From Candidatus Treponema excrementipullorum (GTDB taxonomy: Bacteria; Spirochaetota; Spirochaetia; Treponematales; Treponemataceae): DNA of 18,111 nucleotides. The translations under genes and the position numbers were made by a program. Of this stretch, positions 8,514 through 14,222 are shown in pieces (the first letter of the stretch is position 1; every line of letters starts with the position of its first letter). Where the stretch lies: the NCBI GenBank assembly GCA_018883625.1, contig JAHLFV010000084.1, forward strand, positions 1 through 18,111, given 5' to 3'. Below the pieces are notes generated by a model, which saw nothing but the letters and a program-made list of their open reading frames with translations, had not been told where the DNA came from and searched no databases.

Positions 8514-8888
8514 ATGCCTACAATTAATCAATTGATTCGTCAGGGACGTAAAACAGTTGCTAACAGAACTAAGTCTCCCGCGCTTCAGTCCTGTCCTCAA
8601 AAACGTGGTGTTTGTACCCGTGTTATGACTGTTACCCCTAAAAAACCGAACTCAGCTCTTCGAAAAGTAGCTCGTGTTCGTCTTGGAAATGGATTTGAGG
8701 TTACTGCATATATTCCCGGTATCGGTCATAACTTGCAGGAACACTCCGTTGTTCTTATTCGTGGTGGTCGTGTTAAAGACCTTCCTGGTGTTCGCTATCA
8801 TATTATCCGTGGTGCAAAAGATACCTTGGGTGTAGAAGATAGAAAACGCGGACGCTCTAAATATGGTGCTAAACGTCCAAAGGCTTAA
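8514..8888 (+). CDS. rpsL: 30S ribosomal protein S12
   Basis: S12 lies at the decoding centre of the small subunit and governs accuracy of tRNA selection. The start is the ATG at 8514 (MPTINQLIRQ), 7 bases after AGGAG (8502-8506). A longer in-frame reading from 8466 would translate the leader hairpin and adds residues alien to the family. The product is 124 residues and aligns in register with E. coli S12, with CPQKRGVCTRV, TPKKPNSALRK and GGRVKDLPGVRYH. Both lysines at which streptomycin-resistance mutations arise (positions 43 and 88 counting Met) are wild type, so this allele should not confer streptomycin resistance. It ends 11 bases before rpsG, with the rpsG ribosome-binding site overlapping its stop codon. 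Confidence 0.98.
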   Translation: MPTINQLIRQGRKTVANRTKSPALQSCPQKRGVCTRVMTVTPKKPNSALRKVARVRLGNGFEVTAYIPGIGHNLQEHSVVLIRGGRVKDLPGVRYHIIRGAKDTLGVEDRKRGRSKYGAKRPKA

Positions 8889-8899
8889 GGAGTTAAAAG

Positions 8900-9370
8900 A
8901 TGGGAAGAAAAAATAAGAGTGTAAACCGTCCGGTTGCTCCCGATTCAAAGTACAATAGTCCTGTTATTTCAAAGTTCGTTTGCCGAATGATGATCGACGG
9001 AAAAAAGGCTACTTGTGTACGAATTGTTTATGAAGCATTGGATTTGTTAAAATCAAAAACTGATAAAGAACCTTTAGAAGTTTTCTTGAAGGCTCTTGAT
9101 AACATTAAACCTATGGTTGAGGTCAAATCTCGTCGCGTAGGTGGTGCAACATATCAAGTACCTATTGAAATTCGTGAAACTCGTAGAGAAGCATTGGCAA
9201 TGCGTTGGATTATCAATGCTGCTCGTTCAAAGAGCGGTCACGGTATGGGTGAATGTTTGGCAAATGAATTGTTAGATGCTTACAACAACACCGGTACTGC
9301 TTATAAGAAAAAGGAAGATACCCATAAGATGGCAGAGGCAAACAAGGCTTTTGCACACTATCGTTGGTAG
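8900..9370 (+). CDS. rpsG: 30S ribosomal protein S7
   Basis: S7 is a primary 16S rRNA-binding protein that nucleates assembly of the small-subunit head and borders the E site. The 156-residue product matches the usual length and shows the family landmarks: GRKN near the start, SKFVCRMMIDGKK, KPMVEVKSRRVGGATYQVP (a long beta-hairpin region) and the C-terminal HKMAEANKAFAHYRW. The ATG follows AAGGAG, which overlaps the rpsL stop, indicating coupled translation. In many bacteria fusA and tuf follow here. Instead the transcript ends at a strong terminator 5 bases after the stop, so rpsL-rpsG is a two-gene unit. Confidence 0.98.
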   Translation: MGRKNKSVNRPVAPDSKYNSPVISKFVCRMMIDGKKATCVRIVYEALDLLKSKTDKEPLEVFLKALDNIKPMVEVKSRRVGGATYQVPIEIRETRREALAMRWIINAARSKSGHGMGECLANELLDAYNNTGTAYKKKEDTHKMAEANKAFAHYRW

Positions 9371-9374
9371 TCCT

Positions 9375-9407
9375 AAAAAAAACCGCACGTTTGGTGCGGT
9401 TTTTTTT
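9375..9407. terminator. Strong bidirectional terminator between rpsG and the convergent gene
   Basis: A perfect stem of 14 bp (eight A-T plus CCGCAC/GTGCGG, 9383-9388 with 9394-9399) encloses GTTTG. Eight A precede it (9375-9382) and eight T follow it (9400-9407), so each strand shows a GC hairpin followed by a U-run. It ends rpsL-rpsG on the + strand and probably also the convergent minus-strand gene, whose stop lies about 90 bases away. I see no other clear feature between 9408 and 9499. Confidence 0.93.
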
Positions 9408-9499
9408 GTGTCTGACTGTTATATGGATACCGGTGAAAGCTTTAAGAACTATCGTTTGTTCAGAATTATCCGGTAACGTTCCAAGCCAAATATCACGTT

Positions 9500-10420
9500 T
9501 TATCTGTTGATTGAAGATGCCATTCTATGGTATGTATGACGACGGCCACGTATTGCCAAAGAATAGGTTTGAATATTTTCCGGTAGAGACATGCCAATAT
9601 ATCCTGCATCACCTAAGTGATGCATATCTGTTCCTGTCATTTTGCACATGAGGGCTATATTACGAATTGTTTCCGTATCTGCTCCTTCTTGGGATGTTCC
9701 TATTGCCGTTATGGTAAGACAACCTAAAGCATGACTGTGAGTAACCAAGGTTTTTACGTATTCCATAGTAATGCCCGGTACAGTACCCGGAGCAGGTAAA
9801 AGAATAACATCTGCTCCTGCATTTTTAAATTGTTCTATATCATCAACAGTAATAATATTTTCTGCAGCTTCTGTTAAAATTCCTGAAGCATGCATTTTCC
9901 CTGCGGCCAAAATAACTTTGTCTCCTAGCTCTTTTTTGTATATCTGTAAGGTGTGGAGAATTTCTTGATTTGTTACTTCAACACCGGGGTTTCCGGTAAG
10001 TAATATCATATCTACACCCATATCAGATGCCTTTTGGGCATTTTCCAATGTTGCCTTTCTTCCCTTGGTCATAGACCATTGGCTGTCCTTATCTTGAGGA
10101 AGGATATTTTGTACCGGTTCCAGATTGATTCCTACAGGTCTTCCTGTAAGTTCTTTTATTTTGGAAATAACTTTTTGTGGTTCAGTTTTCGGTAAACCGT
10201 TAATTACAGGTTTATCAACATCAAACATGTTCAATAAAAGAATGTCAGCTCCCATAGATGCAGTAAATTCTGCATTTGTGATGTCACCCAGCATGGGTTG
10301 TACGGCTCCAATAGATTCACATAATAAAACACGTCCTTCTGAAGCTGCGATGGAATATAGTAGTTCGTCTTTAGACATTTTTGCAAAGTCAGAAGAAGTA
10401 CAATCAAGTAATCGTTTCAT
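9500..10420 (-). CDS. TIM-barrel protein of uncertain function (probably the DUF7916 / 'haloacid dehalogenase-like' group)
   Basis: The function is not established. The true start is the ATG at 10420 (MKRLLDCTSS): GAGGAG lies 6 bases upstream, while the longer TTG reading from 10450 would cover the -10 element. The 306-residue product alternates hydrophobic strands and helices like a (beta/alpha)8 barrel: GADILLLN (about 58-64), PVGINLEP (95-102), GVDMILLTGNPG (135-146), VILAAGKM (169-176), GADVILLPAPGTVPG (202-216), CLTITAIGTSQEG (234-246) and TDMHHLGDAGY (264-274). From memory it resembles proteins labelled haloacid dehalogenase-like or PEP phosphonomutase-like. No convincing set of HAD motifs is present, so I would not use the first name. 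No signal peptide or membrane segment is seen; it is presumably cytoplasmic. It is transcribed alone, against its neighbours, from its own promoter. Confidence 0.7.
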   Translation of the reverse strand: MKRLLDCTSSDFAKMSKDELLYSIAASEGRVLLCESIGAVQPMLGDITNAEFTASMGADILLLNMFDVDKPVINGLPKTEPQKVISKIKELTGRPVGINLEPVQNILPQDKDSQWSMTKGRKATLENAQKASDMGVDMILLTGNPGVEVTNQEILHTLQIYKKELGDKVILAAGKMHASGILTEAAENIITVDDIEQFKNAGADVILLPAPGTVPGITMEYVKTLVTHSHALGCLTITAIGTSQEGADTETIRNIALMCKMTGTDMHHLGDAGYIGMSLPENIQTYSLAIRGRRHTYHRMASSINR

Positions 10421-10426
10421 GATAAA

Positions 10427-10432
10427 CTCCTC
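10427..10432 (-). promoter_or_regulatory. Ribosome-binding site fixing the start of the minus-strand gene
   Basis: Read on the minus strand, GAGGAG lies 6 bases before the ATG at 10420. This supports the 306-residue product over the longer TTG-initiated reading. With the promoter just upstream, the predicted leader is only about a dozen bases long. Confidence 0.8.
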
Positions 10433-10438
10433 ACAACG

Positions 10439-10466
10439 ATTATATATCAAAATACTCTAGTTGCAA
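10439..10466 (-). promoter_or_regulatory. Promoter of the minus-strand TIM-barrel gene
   Basis: On the minus strand, TTGCAA (10466-10461) and a perfect TATAAT (10444-10439) are separated by 16 bases. Transcription would start near 10432, at the edge of the ribosome-binding site. It diverges from the promoter at 10518-10546. Confidence 0.65.
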
Positions 10467-10517
10467 TAAAAATTATTAAAATACTTTATACATCGATATA
10501 AAAAATAACGTAAGGTA

Positions 10518-10546
10518 TTGCATATTTTTCAACTAAATGTTATAAG
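10518..10546 (+). promoter_or_regulatory. Promoter of the structured RNA upstream of tuf
   Basis: TTGCAT (10518-10523) and TATAAG (10541-10546, 5/6 match) are separated by 17 bases in an AT-rich setting. Start is predicted at about 10551-10553, exactly at the 5' base of the first hairpin of the structured region. This coincidence is the main argument that the segment is transcribed on the + strand. Confidence 0.6.
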
Positions 10547-10550
10547 TAGA

Positions 10551-10873
10551 GGACTACTCGAAGGAGTAGTAGGTTTAGAGAGAAATCTCTCGGGTCTTTG
10601 AGATAATAAACAGATTAAATATCTGGCGAAACCGTAAAGTTACTTGCTGTAATGGGAGTAACAGGATGTTCGCGGCCCTTCCTTGTGGGAGATTATCGTT
10701 GATAAACTTAGTTGGTACAAGAAAGGGTTAAGAGAGCGGGTAACTGCTCTGGCTCAGCGTACCAAACCAGTCATCAAAGAGATTTTGGTGGTGATAGGTG
10801 GTCCGGCCAAACAGCTCGAAAGAGATGGGCTGTGTAAACCTTCCTAGATGAAATCACCGTATCAAAATCCTCT
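10551..10873 (+). ncRNA. Candidate structured RNA of about 320 nt (stand-alone RNA or long tuf leader), class not recognised
   Basis: No plausible protein gene lies here, but complementary segments tile the region: 10553-10559/10564-10570 (loop GAAG); a closing helix 10571-10577/10835-10841; 10578-10582/10587-10591; 10611-10615/10621-10625; 10626-10630/10669-10673 enclosing 10639-10644/10657-10662; 10676-10685/10718-10727 (one mismatch) enclosing 10693-10697/10701-10705; 10733-10737/10746-10750; and 10811-10817/10827-10833. Two further pairings, 10712-10717/10760-10765 and 10790-10795/10853-10858, would form pseudoknots. Several helices abut without a gap (10570|10571, 10577|10578, 10625|10626), as in compact folded RNAs. 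U-G pairs at 10816/10828 and 10645/10656 favour the + strand. It lacks the hallmarks of tmRNA, SRP RNA, 6S RNA and the RNase P core. It may be an independent RNA or the 5' leader of tuf. The fold was made by eye without energy or covariation calculation. Confidence 0.55.
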
Positions 10874-10885
10874 TTAATTAGTGCA

Positions 10886-10909
10886 AAGGAACTTACTAGA
10901 AAGTTCTTT
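10886..10909 (+). promoter_or_regulatory. Hairpin after the structured RNA (possible weak terminator)
   Basis: AAGGAACTT (10886-10894) pairs with AAGTTCTTT (10901-10909) as a 9-bp stem with one G-U pair and a 6-base loop. The following bases (ACAATATTG) are not a U-run, so termination would be weak. It could mark the 3' end of the upstream RNA or be part of the tuf leader. Confidence 0.35.
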
Positions 10910-10915
10910 ACAATA

Positions 10916-10945
10916 TTGCAAACAATTTATTTTAGTTTTTATACC
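10916..10945 (+). promoter_or_regulatory. Candidate tuf-proximal promoter
   Basis: TTGCAA (10916-10921) and TATACC (10940-10945) are separated by 18 bases. The -10 match is only fair. The -10 bases are also the left arm of a small inverted repeat, TATACC (10940-10945) with GGTATA (10954-10959), which touches the tuf ribosome-binding site. If this promoter is inactive, tuf depends on the promoter at 10518-10546. Confidence 0.35.
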
Positions 10946-10969
10946 TAATATTTGGTATAGGAGGATTAC

Positions 10970-12157
10970 ATGGCAAAGGAAAAGTTCGAAAGAACCAAAC
11001 CCCACATGAACGTAGGAACCATCGGTCACGTTGACCATGGTAAGACAACTCTTTCTGCTGCTATTACCCAGCATTGTGCTAAAAAATTCGGCGACAAAGC
11101 TTTGCGGTATGATGAAATTGACAACGCACCAGAAGAGAAAGAACGTGGTATTACAATCAATACTCGTCACCTTGAGTATCAGTCAGACAAACGTCACTAT
11201 GCACACATCGACTGTCCCGGCCACGCAGACTATATCAAAAACATGATTACCGGTGCTGCCCAGATGGACGGTGCTATTCTTGTTGTTTCTGCTCCAGACT
11301 CTGTTATGCCTCAGACTCGTGAACACATCTTGTTGGCTCGCCAGGTAGGTGTACCTAAGATTATCGTTTTCTTGAACAAAGTTGACCTTGTTGATGATGA
11401 TGAAATGATTGAGTTGGTAGAAGAAGAAATCAGGGATGTTCTCGCTGAGTATAAATATCCTGCAGACACACCTATCGTTAAAGGTTCTGCATTCAAAGCT
11501 TTGACAGAAGACTCAGATCCTGCTAGTACAGCTTGTATCGATGAATTGCTCCAGGTTATGGATACATATTTCGAAGATCCCGAACGTGATTCAGACAAGC
11601 CTTTCTTGATGCCTATCGAAGACGTTTTCACAATTTCCGGACGTGGTACTGTTGTTACAGGACGTATCGAACGCGGTATTGTAAAATTGAACGACGAAGT
11701 TGAAATCGTTGGTATCAAACCCACACAGAAAACTGTTATTACCGGTATTGAAATGTTCAACAAATTGTTGGATCAGGGTGAAGCAGGTGACAACGTTGGT
11801 TTGTTGCTCCGCGGTATCGACAAGAAGGCTGTAGAACGCGGTCAGGTTCTTGCAAAGCCAGGTTCAATTAACCCTCATTCAAAATTTGAAGGACAGATTT
11901 ACGTTCTTTCAAAGGAAGAAGGTGGACGTCACAGCCCATTCTTCTCAGGATATCGTCCTCAGTTCTACTTCAGAACAACTGATATCACAGGAACAATTAC
12001 TCTTCCTGAAGGTACAGATATGGTTAAACCCGGTGACAATACAAAAATCATCGGTGAATTGATTCATCCTGTTGCTATGGATAAAGGTTTGAAGTTTGCT
12101 ATCCGTGAAGGTGGACGCACAATTGCTTCCGGTCAGGTAACAGACATTCTTGGATAA
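10970..12157 (+). CDS. tuf: Translation elongation factor Tu
   Basis: EF-Tu is the GTPase that brings aminoacyl-tRNA to the ribosomal A site. The product is 395 residues. The G domain shows GHVDHGKT (19-26), switch I with Thr62 (RGITI), DCPGH (81-85, with the catalytic His85), NKVD (136-139) and SAF (173-175). Domains 2 and 3 follow, including GRGTVVTGRIERG and the C-terminal GGRTIASGQVTDILG. AGGAGG at 10959-10964 gives an excellent ribosome-binding site. The sequence, including the start MAKEKFERTKPHMNVGTIGH, resembles treponemal EF-Tu closely. It heads the S10 ribosomal-protein run instead of following fusA. A stem-loop after its stop may reduce read-through into rpsJ, which would fit the high demand for EF-Tu. 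Confidence 0.98.
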   Translation: MAKEKFERTKPHMNVGTIGHVDHGKTTLSAAITQHCAKKFGDKALRYDEIDNAPEEKERGITINTRHLEYQSDKRHYAHIDCPGHADYIKNMITGAAQMDGAILVVSAPDSVMPQTREHILLARQVGVPKIIVFLNKVDLVDDDEMIELVEEEIRDVLAEYKYPADTPIVKGSAFKALTEDSDPASTACIDELLQVMDTYFEDPERDSDKPFLMPIEDVFTISGRGTVVTGRIERGIVKLNDEVEIVGIKPTQKTVITGIEMFNKLLDQGEAGDNVGLLLRGIDKKAVERGQVLAKPGSINPHSKFEGQIYVLSKEEGGRHSPFFSGYRPQFYFRTTDITGTITLPEGTDMVKPGDNTKIIGELIHPVAMDKGLKFAIREGGRTIASGQVTDILG

Positions 12158-12173
12158 ATTGTTTGGAATACGG

Positions 12174-12207
12174 CTGCCTGACCATGGGGTTAGGCAGTTT
12201 CTATCTT
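12174..12207 (+). terminator. Stem-loop with weak U-rich tail between tuf and rpsJ (probable attenuator)
   Basis: CTGCCTGACC (12174-12183) pairs with GGTTAGGCAG (12188-12197), 10 bp including one G-U, around the loop ATGG. TTTCTATCTT follows. The stem is strong and the tail imperfect, as expected of a partial terminator letting some transcripts continue into the ribosomal-protein genes. No separate promoter for rpsJ is apparent in the remaining bases. Confidence 0.6.
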
Positions 12208-12220
12208 CCCAGGAGGAAAA

Positions 12221-12529
12221 ATGGCTACCGATAAGATTCGTGTTAGACTAAGAGCTTTTGATGTAGGTCTAATCGATCAGAGTGCAAAAGCCATCGTGCA
12301 GACAGTTCAGCAGGCCGGAGCAAAGGTTTCAGGACCTATTCCGCTGCCTACAAGAATCAATAAGGTTACTGTATTGCGTTCTCCTCACGTTAACAAAAAG
12401 TCACGTGAGCAGTTTGAAATGCGTACACATAAAAGACTTATTGATATTATTGAGCCATCAGCAGATGTGATGGATTCTTTAATGAAGTTGGAACTGCCGG
12501 CAGGTGTTGATGTTGAAATTAAGCAGTAA
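12221..12529 (+). CDS. rpsJ: 30S ribosomal protein S10
   Basis: S10 belongs to the head of the small subunit. In E. coli (NusE) it also joins NusB in transcription antitermination. The 102-residue length is typical, with family stretches KIRVRLRAFDVGLIDQSA, GPIPLPTRINKVTVLRSPHVNKKSREQFEMRTHKR (only partly quoted here as landmarks) and LPAGVDVEIK near the end. AGGAGG (12211-12216) lies 4 bases before the ATG. It is the first ribosomal-protein gene after tuf. A 103-base gap before rplC, far longer than the gaps further down the operon, holds possible regulatory structure. Confidence 0.98.
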   Translation: MATDKIRVRLRAFDVGLIDQSAKAIVQTVQQAGAKVSGPIPLPTRINKVTVLRSPHVNKKSREQFEMRTHKRLIDIIEPSADVMDSLMKLELPAGVDVEIKQ

Positions 12530-12632
12530 ATCGTTGATTGCCTGCTAAAGACAGTACGGTTCCCCGGGTCAGGGAATGGCGGCTGATTAAGTATCGAAGA
12601 AAGTAATTTCTTCAAATTAAGGAGATATCAGA
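12530..12632 (+). promoter_or_regulatory. Structured spacer between rpsJ and rplC
   Basis: This 103-base gap has a perfect 7-bp hairpin, GAAGAAA (12596-12602) with TTTCTTC (12607-12613), around a GTAA loop, which fits the stable GNRA tetraloop class. It ends 5 bases before the rplC ribosome-binding site (AAGGAG, 12619-12624). Upstream, TTCCC and GGGAA can pair around a 7-base loop. No clear promoter or terminator is seen. A role in ribosomal-protein feedback control is possible but inferred. Confidence 0.45.
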
Positions 12633-13253
12633 ATGAAAGGTCTGATTGCAACAAAAGTGGGAATGACTCAGGTGTTCGATGAAAACGGTAACCTTACACC
12701 GGTTACTGTGATCCGCGTCGACCCTAACGTAGTCGTAGCCCATAAGACAAAGGAAAACTTCGGGTATGAAGCTGTTGTACTTGGTCTTGGCGAGCTTAAA
12801 AGCAAGAACGTAACAAAGCCTTATGCCGGTCAGTTTCCGGAAGGAATCACCCCTAAACGTCACTTAAAAGAATTTCGTGACTTTGAAGTTGAAAAAGCAG
12901 TGGGTGAAGAAGTCGGTATAGAATTATTTGAAAATACCGCATATGTAGATGTTACCGCTACCTCTAAAGGTAAGGGTTTTCAGGGTGTAATGAAGAGATG
13001 GGGTTTCCACGGTGGACGTGCAACCCATGGTTCAAAATTCCATAGAGAACCAGGTTCTACAGGACAGTGTACTTCTCCCGGACGTAGCTTTAAAAACGTA
13101 AAGATGCCCGGTCGTATGGGTGCAGAAAAAGTTACCGTTCAGAATTTGAAAGTAGTAAAAGTTGATCCTGAATTAAAGGTTATAATGGTTCGCGGGTCTG
13201 TTCCCGGGAATAGAGACTGTACGCTGATCATCAAGTCCGCGGTAAAAAAATAA
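12633..13253 (+). CDS. rplC: 50S ribosomal protein L3
   Basis: L3 binds 23S rRNA early in assembly and sends an extension toward the peptidyl-transferase centre. The 206-residue product starts with the typical KGLIATKVGMTQVFDENG and contains the extension region around GSTGQCTSPGRSFKNVKMPGRMG. The Gln there is the counterpart of the residue methylated in E. coli L3. It ends with a basic IIKSAVKK. AAGGAG precedes the ATG by 8 bases. rplD starts 15 bases after the stop, and from here the operon has the standard S10 gene order. Confidence 0.98.
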   Translation: MKGLIATKVGMTQVFDENGNLTPVTVIRVDPNVVVAHKTKENFGYEAVVLGLGELKSKNVTKPYAGQFPEGITPKRHLKEFRDFEVEKAVGEEVGIELFENTAYVDVTATSKGKGFQGVMKRWGFHGGRATHGSKFHREPGSTGQCTSPGRSFKNVKMPGRMGAEKVTVQNLKVVKVDPELKVIMVRGSVPGNRDCTLIIKSAVKK

Positions 13254-13268
13254 CGGCAGAGGAAGACG

Positions 13269-13901
13269 ATGGAAAAGAAAGTCTATTCAGTCGATGGTAA
13301 AGAGCTTAGGACTATTACTCTTGATGATAAGGTGTTCGGCCTTCCGGTTAACGAAGACGTTATCTATTATGCCATCAATAACGAGTTAGCAAACAAACGC
13401 GTTGGTACAGCTTGTACAAAAGACCGTTCTGAAGTACACGGCAGCAATGCAAAGCCTTACAAACAGAAGGGTACAGGACGTGCTCGTCGCGGTGATAAAA
13501 AATCTCCTCTAACAAGAGGCGGTGGGGTTATTTTTGGACCCAAACCTCGGGACTTCAGTTTTACATTGCCAAAGAAAGTTAAACGCTTGGCTATGAAGTC
13601 AATTTTGAGCATGAAGGCTCAGAATGATACTTTAACTGTAGTTGAGGATTTTACAGTTGAAAGTGGAAAGACAAAGGATTTAGCTTCTATCTTAAAGAAT
13701 TTCCCTGTAGATGGACGCACTGTTATCGTTTTGAAAGATGATGATGCAAAAATCAAACAGGCTGGTAGAAATTTGCCGACAGTTTCTTTCCTTTCTTATA
13801 ACAGACTTAGAGCACATGACCTTTTCTATGGAAGAAGAGTAATCGTATTAGAGTCTGCTGTTAAAAACCTTTCAGGTTTTTATGCTGAGGAGGCTGAATA
13901 A
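13269..13901 (+). CDS. rplD: 50S ribosomal protein L4
   Basis: L4 is an early-assembly protein whose long loop lines the peptide exit tunnel. In E. coli it also represses its own operon. The 210-residue product has the tunnel loop with KPYKQKGTGRARRGDKKSPLTRGGGVIFGP (partly quoted as landmark) at about 62-92, and a C-terminal globular part with KNLSGFY-type ending. AGAGGA (13258-13263) lies 5 bases upstream. Its TAA overlaps the ATG of rplW by one base (13901), implying translational coupling. Whether this L4 acts as an autoregulator cannot be told from sequence; the structured gaps before rpsJ and rplC are candidate targets. Confidence 0.97.
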   Translation: MEKKVYSVDGKELRTITLDDKVFGLPVNEDVIYYAINNELANKRVGTACTKDRSEVHGSNAKPYKQKGTGRARRGDKKSPLTRGGGVIFGPKPRDFSFTLPKKVKRLAMKSILSMKAQNDTLTVVEDFTVESGKTKDLASILKNFPVDGRTVIVLKDDDAKIKQAGRNLPTVSFLSYNRLRAHDLFYGRRVIVLESAVKNLSGFYAEEAE

Positions 13902-14185
13902 TGGTATATGAAGATATCCTTATCGAGCCTGTGTTGTCTGAAAAAGCAACAGCTTTAAGAGATGAAAACAAATATGTTTTCAAAGTAAACCTTGCTGCAA
14001 ACAAAACACAGATCAAGGAAGCTGTAAGAAAGTTGTTCAATGTTAAGGTTGCAGACTGCACTGTAATGAATGTTGGTGGTAAAAATAAGCGTGTTCGCTA
14101 TAGAGCAGGCAAAACCTCCAACTGGAAAAAGGCCATCGTCAAGCTTGAACCTGGCGAAACAATTAAGGTTTTCGAAGGCGTTTAA
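13901..14185 (+). CDS. rplW: 50S ribosomal protein L23
   Basis: L23 sits at the mouth of the peptide exit tunnel, where it docks trigger factor and the signal recognition particle. The 94-residue product has the family features: YEDILIEPVLSEKAT at the start, KYVFKVNLAANKTQIKEAV and KLFNVKV in the core, and RYRAGKTSNWKKAIVKL near the end. The ATG overlaps the rplD stop by one base and AGGAGG (13888-13893) lies 7 bases upstream inside rplD. It is ordinary in length and context. Confidence 0.97.
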   Translation: MVYEDILIEPVLSEKATALRDENKYVFKVNLAANKTQIKEAVRKLFNVKVADCTVMNVGGKNKRVRYRAGKTSNWKKAIVKLEPGETIKVFEGV

Positions 14186-14222
14186 GCCCTCGGCCTCATG
14201 AAATTAAGGGGAACCAATAACT

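Noticed and set aside
9426..9475. Inverted repeat TACCGG...CCGGTA after the rpsG terminator
   Set aside because: The arms are 6 bases, far apart, and ACCGGT is itself a palindrome, so chance is likely.
10421..10450. TTG-initiated N-terminal extension of the TIM-barrel protein
   Set aside because: It would translate part of the -10 element and the ribosome-binding site. The ATG at 10420 has GAGGAG at ideal spacing.
10666..10731. Small ORF of 21 codons (ATG 10666) with GGGAG 7 bases upstream
   Set aside because: Its bases are accounted for by helices of the structured RNA, it is very short, and it resembles nothing I know. Ribosome profiling could test it.
10551..10873. RNase P RNA, suggested by GTAGAGGA at the 5' end, GGCCAAACAG, and CCTAGATGA near the 3' end, in the right order
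   Set aside because: The universally conserved P4 strands (GAAAGTCC and the ACAGAA...GGCTTA block) are absent, and the strand after TAGATGA pairs with an internal segment instead of a 5' P2 strand. The matches may be chance. A covariance search would settle it.
10551..10873. tmRNA, SRP RNA, 6S RNA, group I or group II intron
   Set aside because: There is no tRNA-like ends or tag reading frame, no GGAAGGAAGCAGC-like SRP loop (only a superficial GTACCAAACCAG match), no single long rod as in 6S RNA, and no group I or domain V signature that I can recognise.
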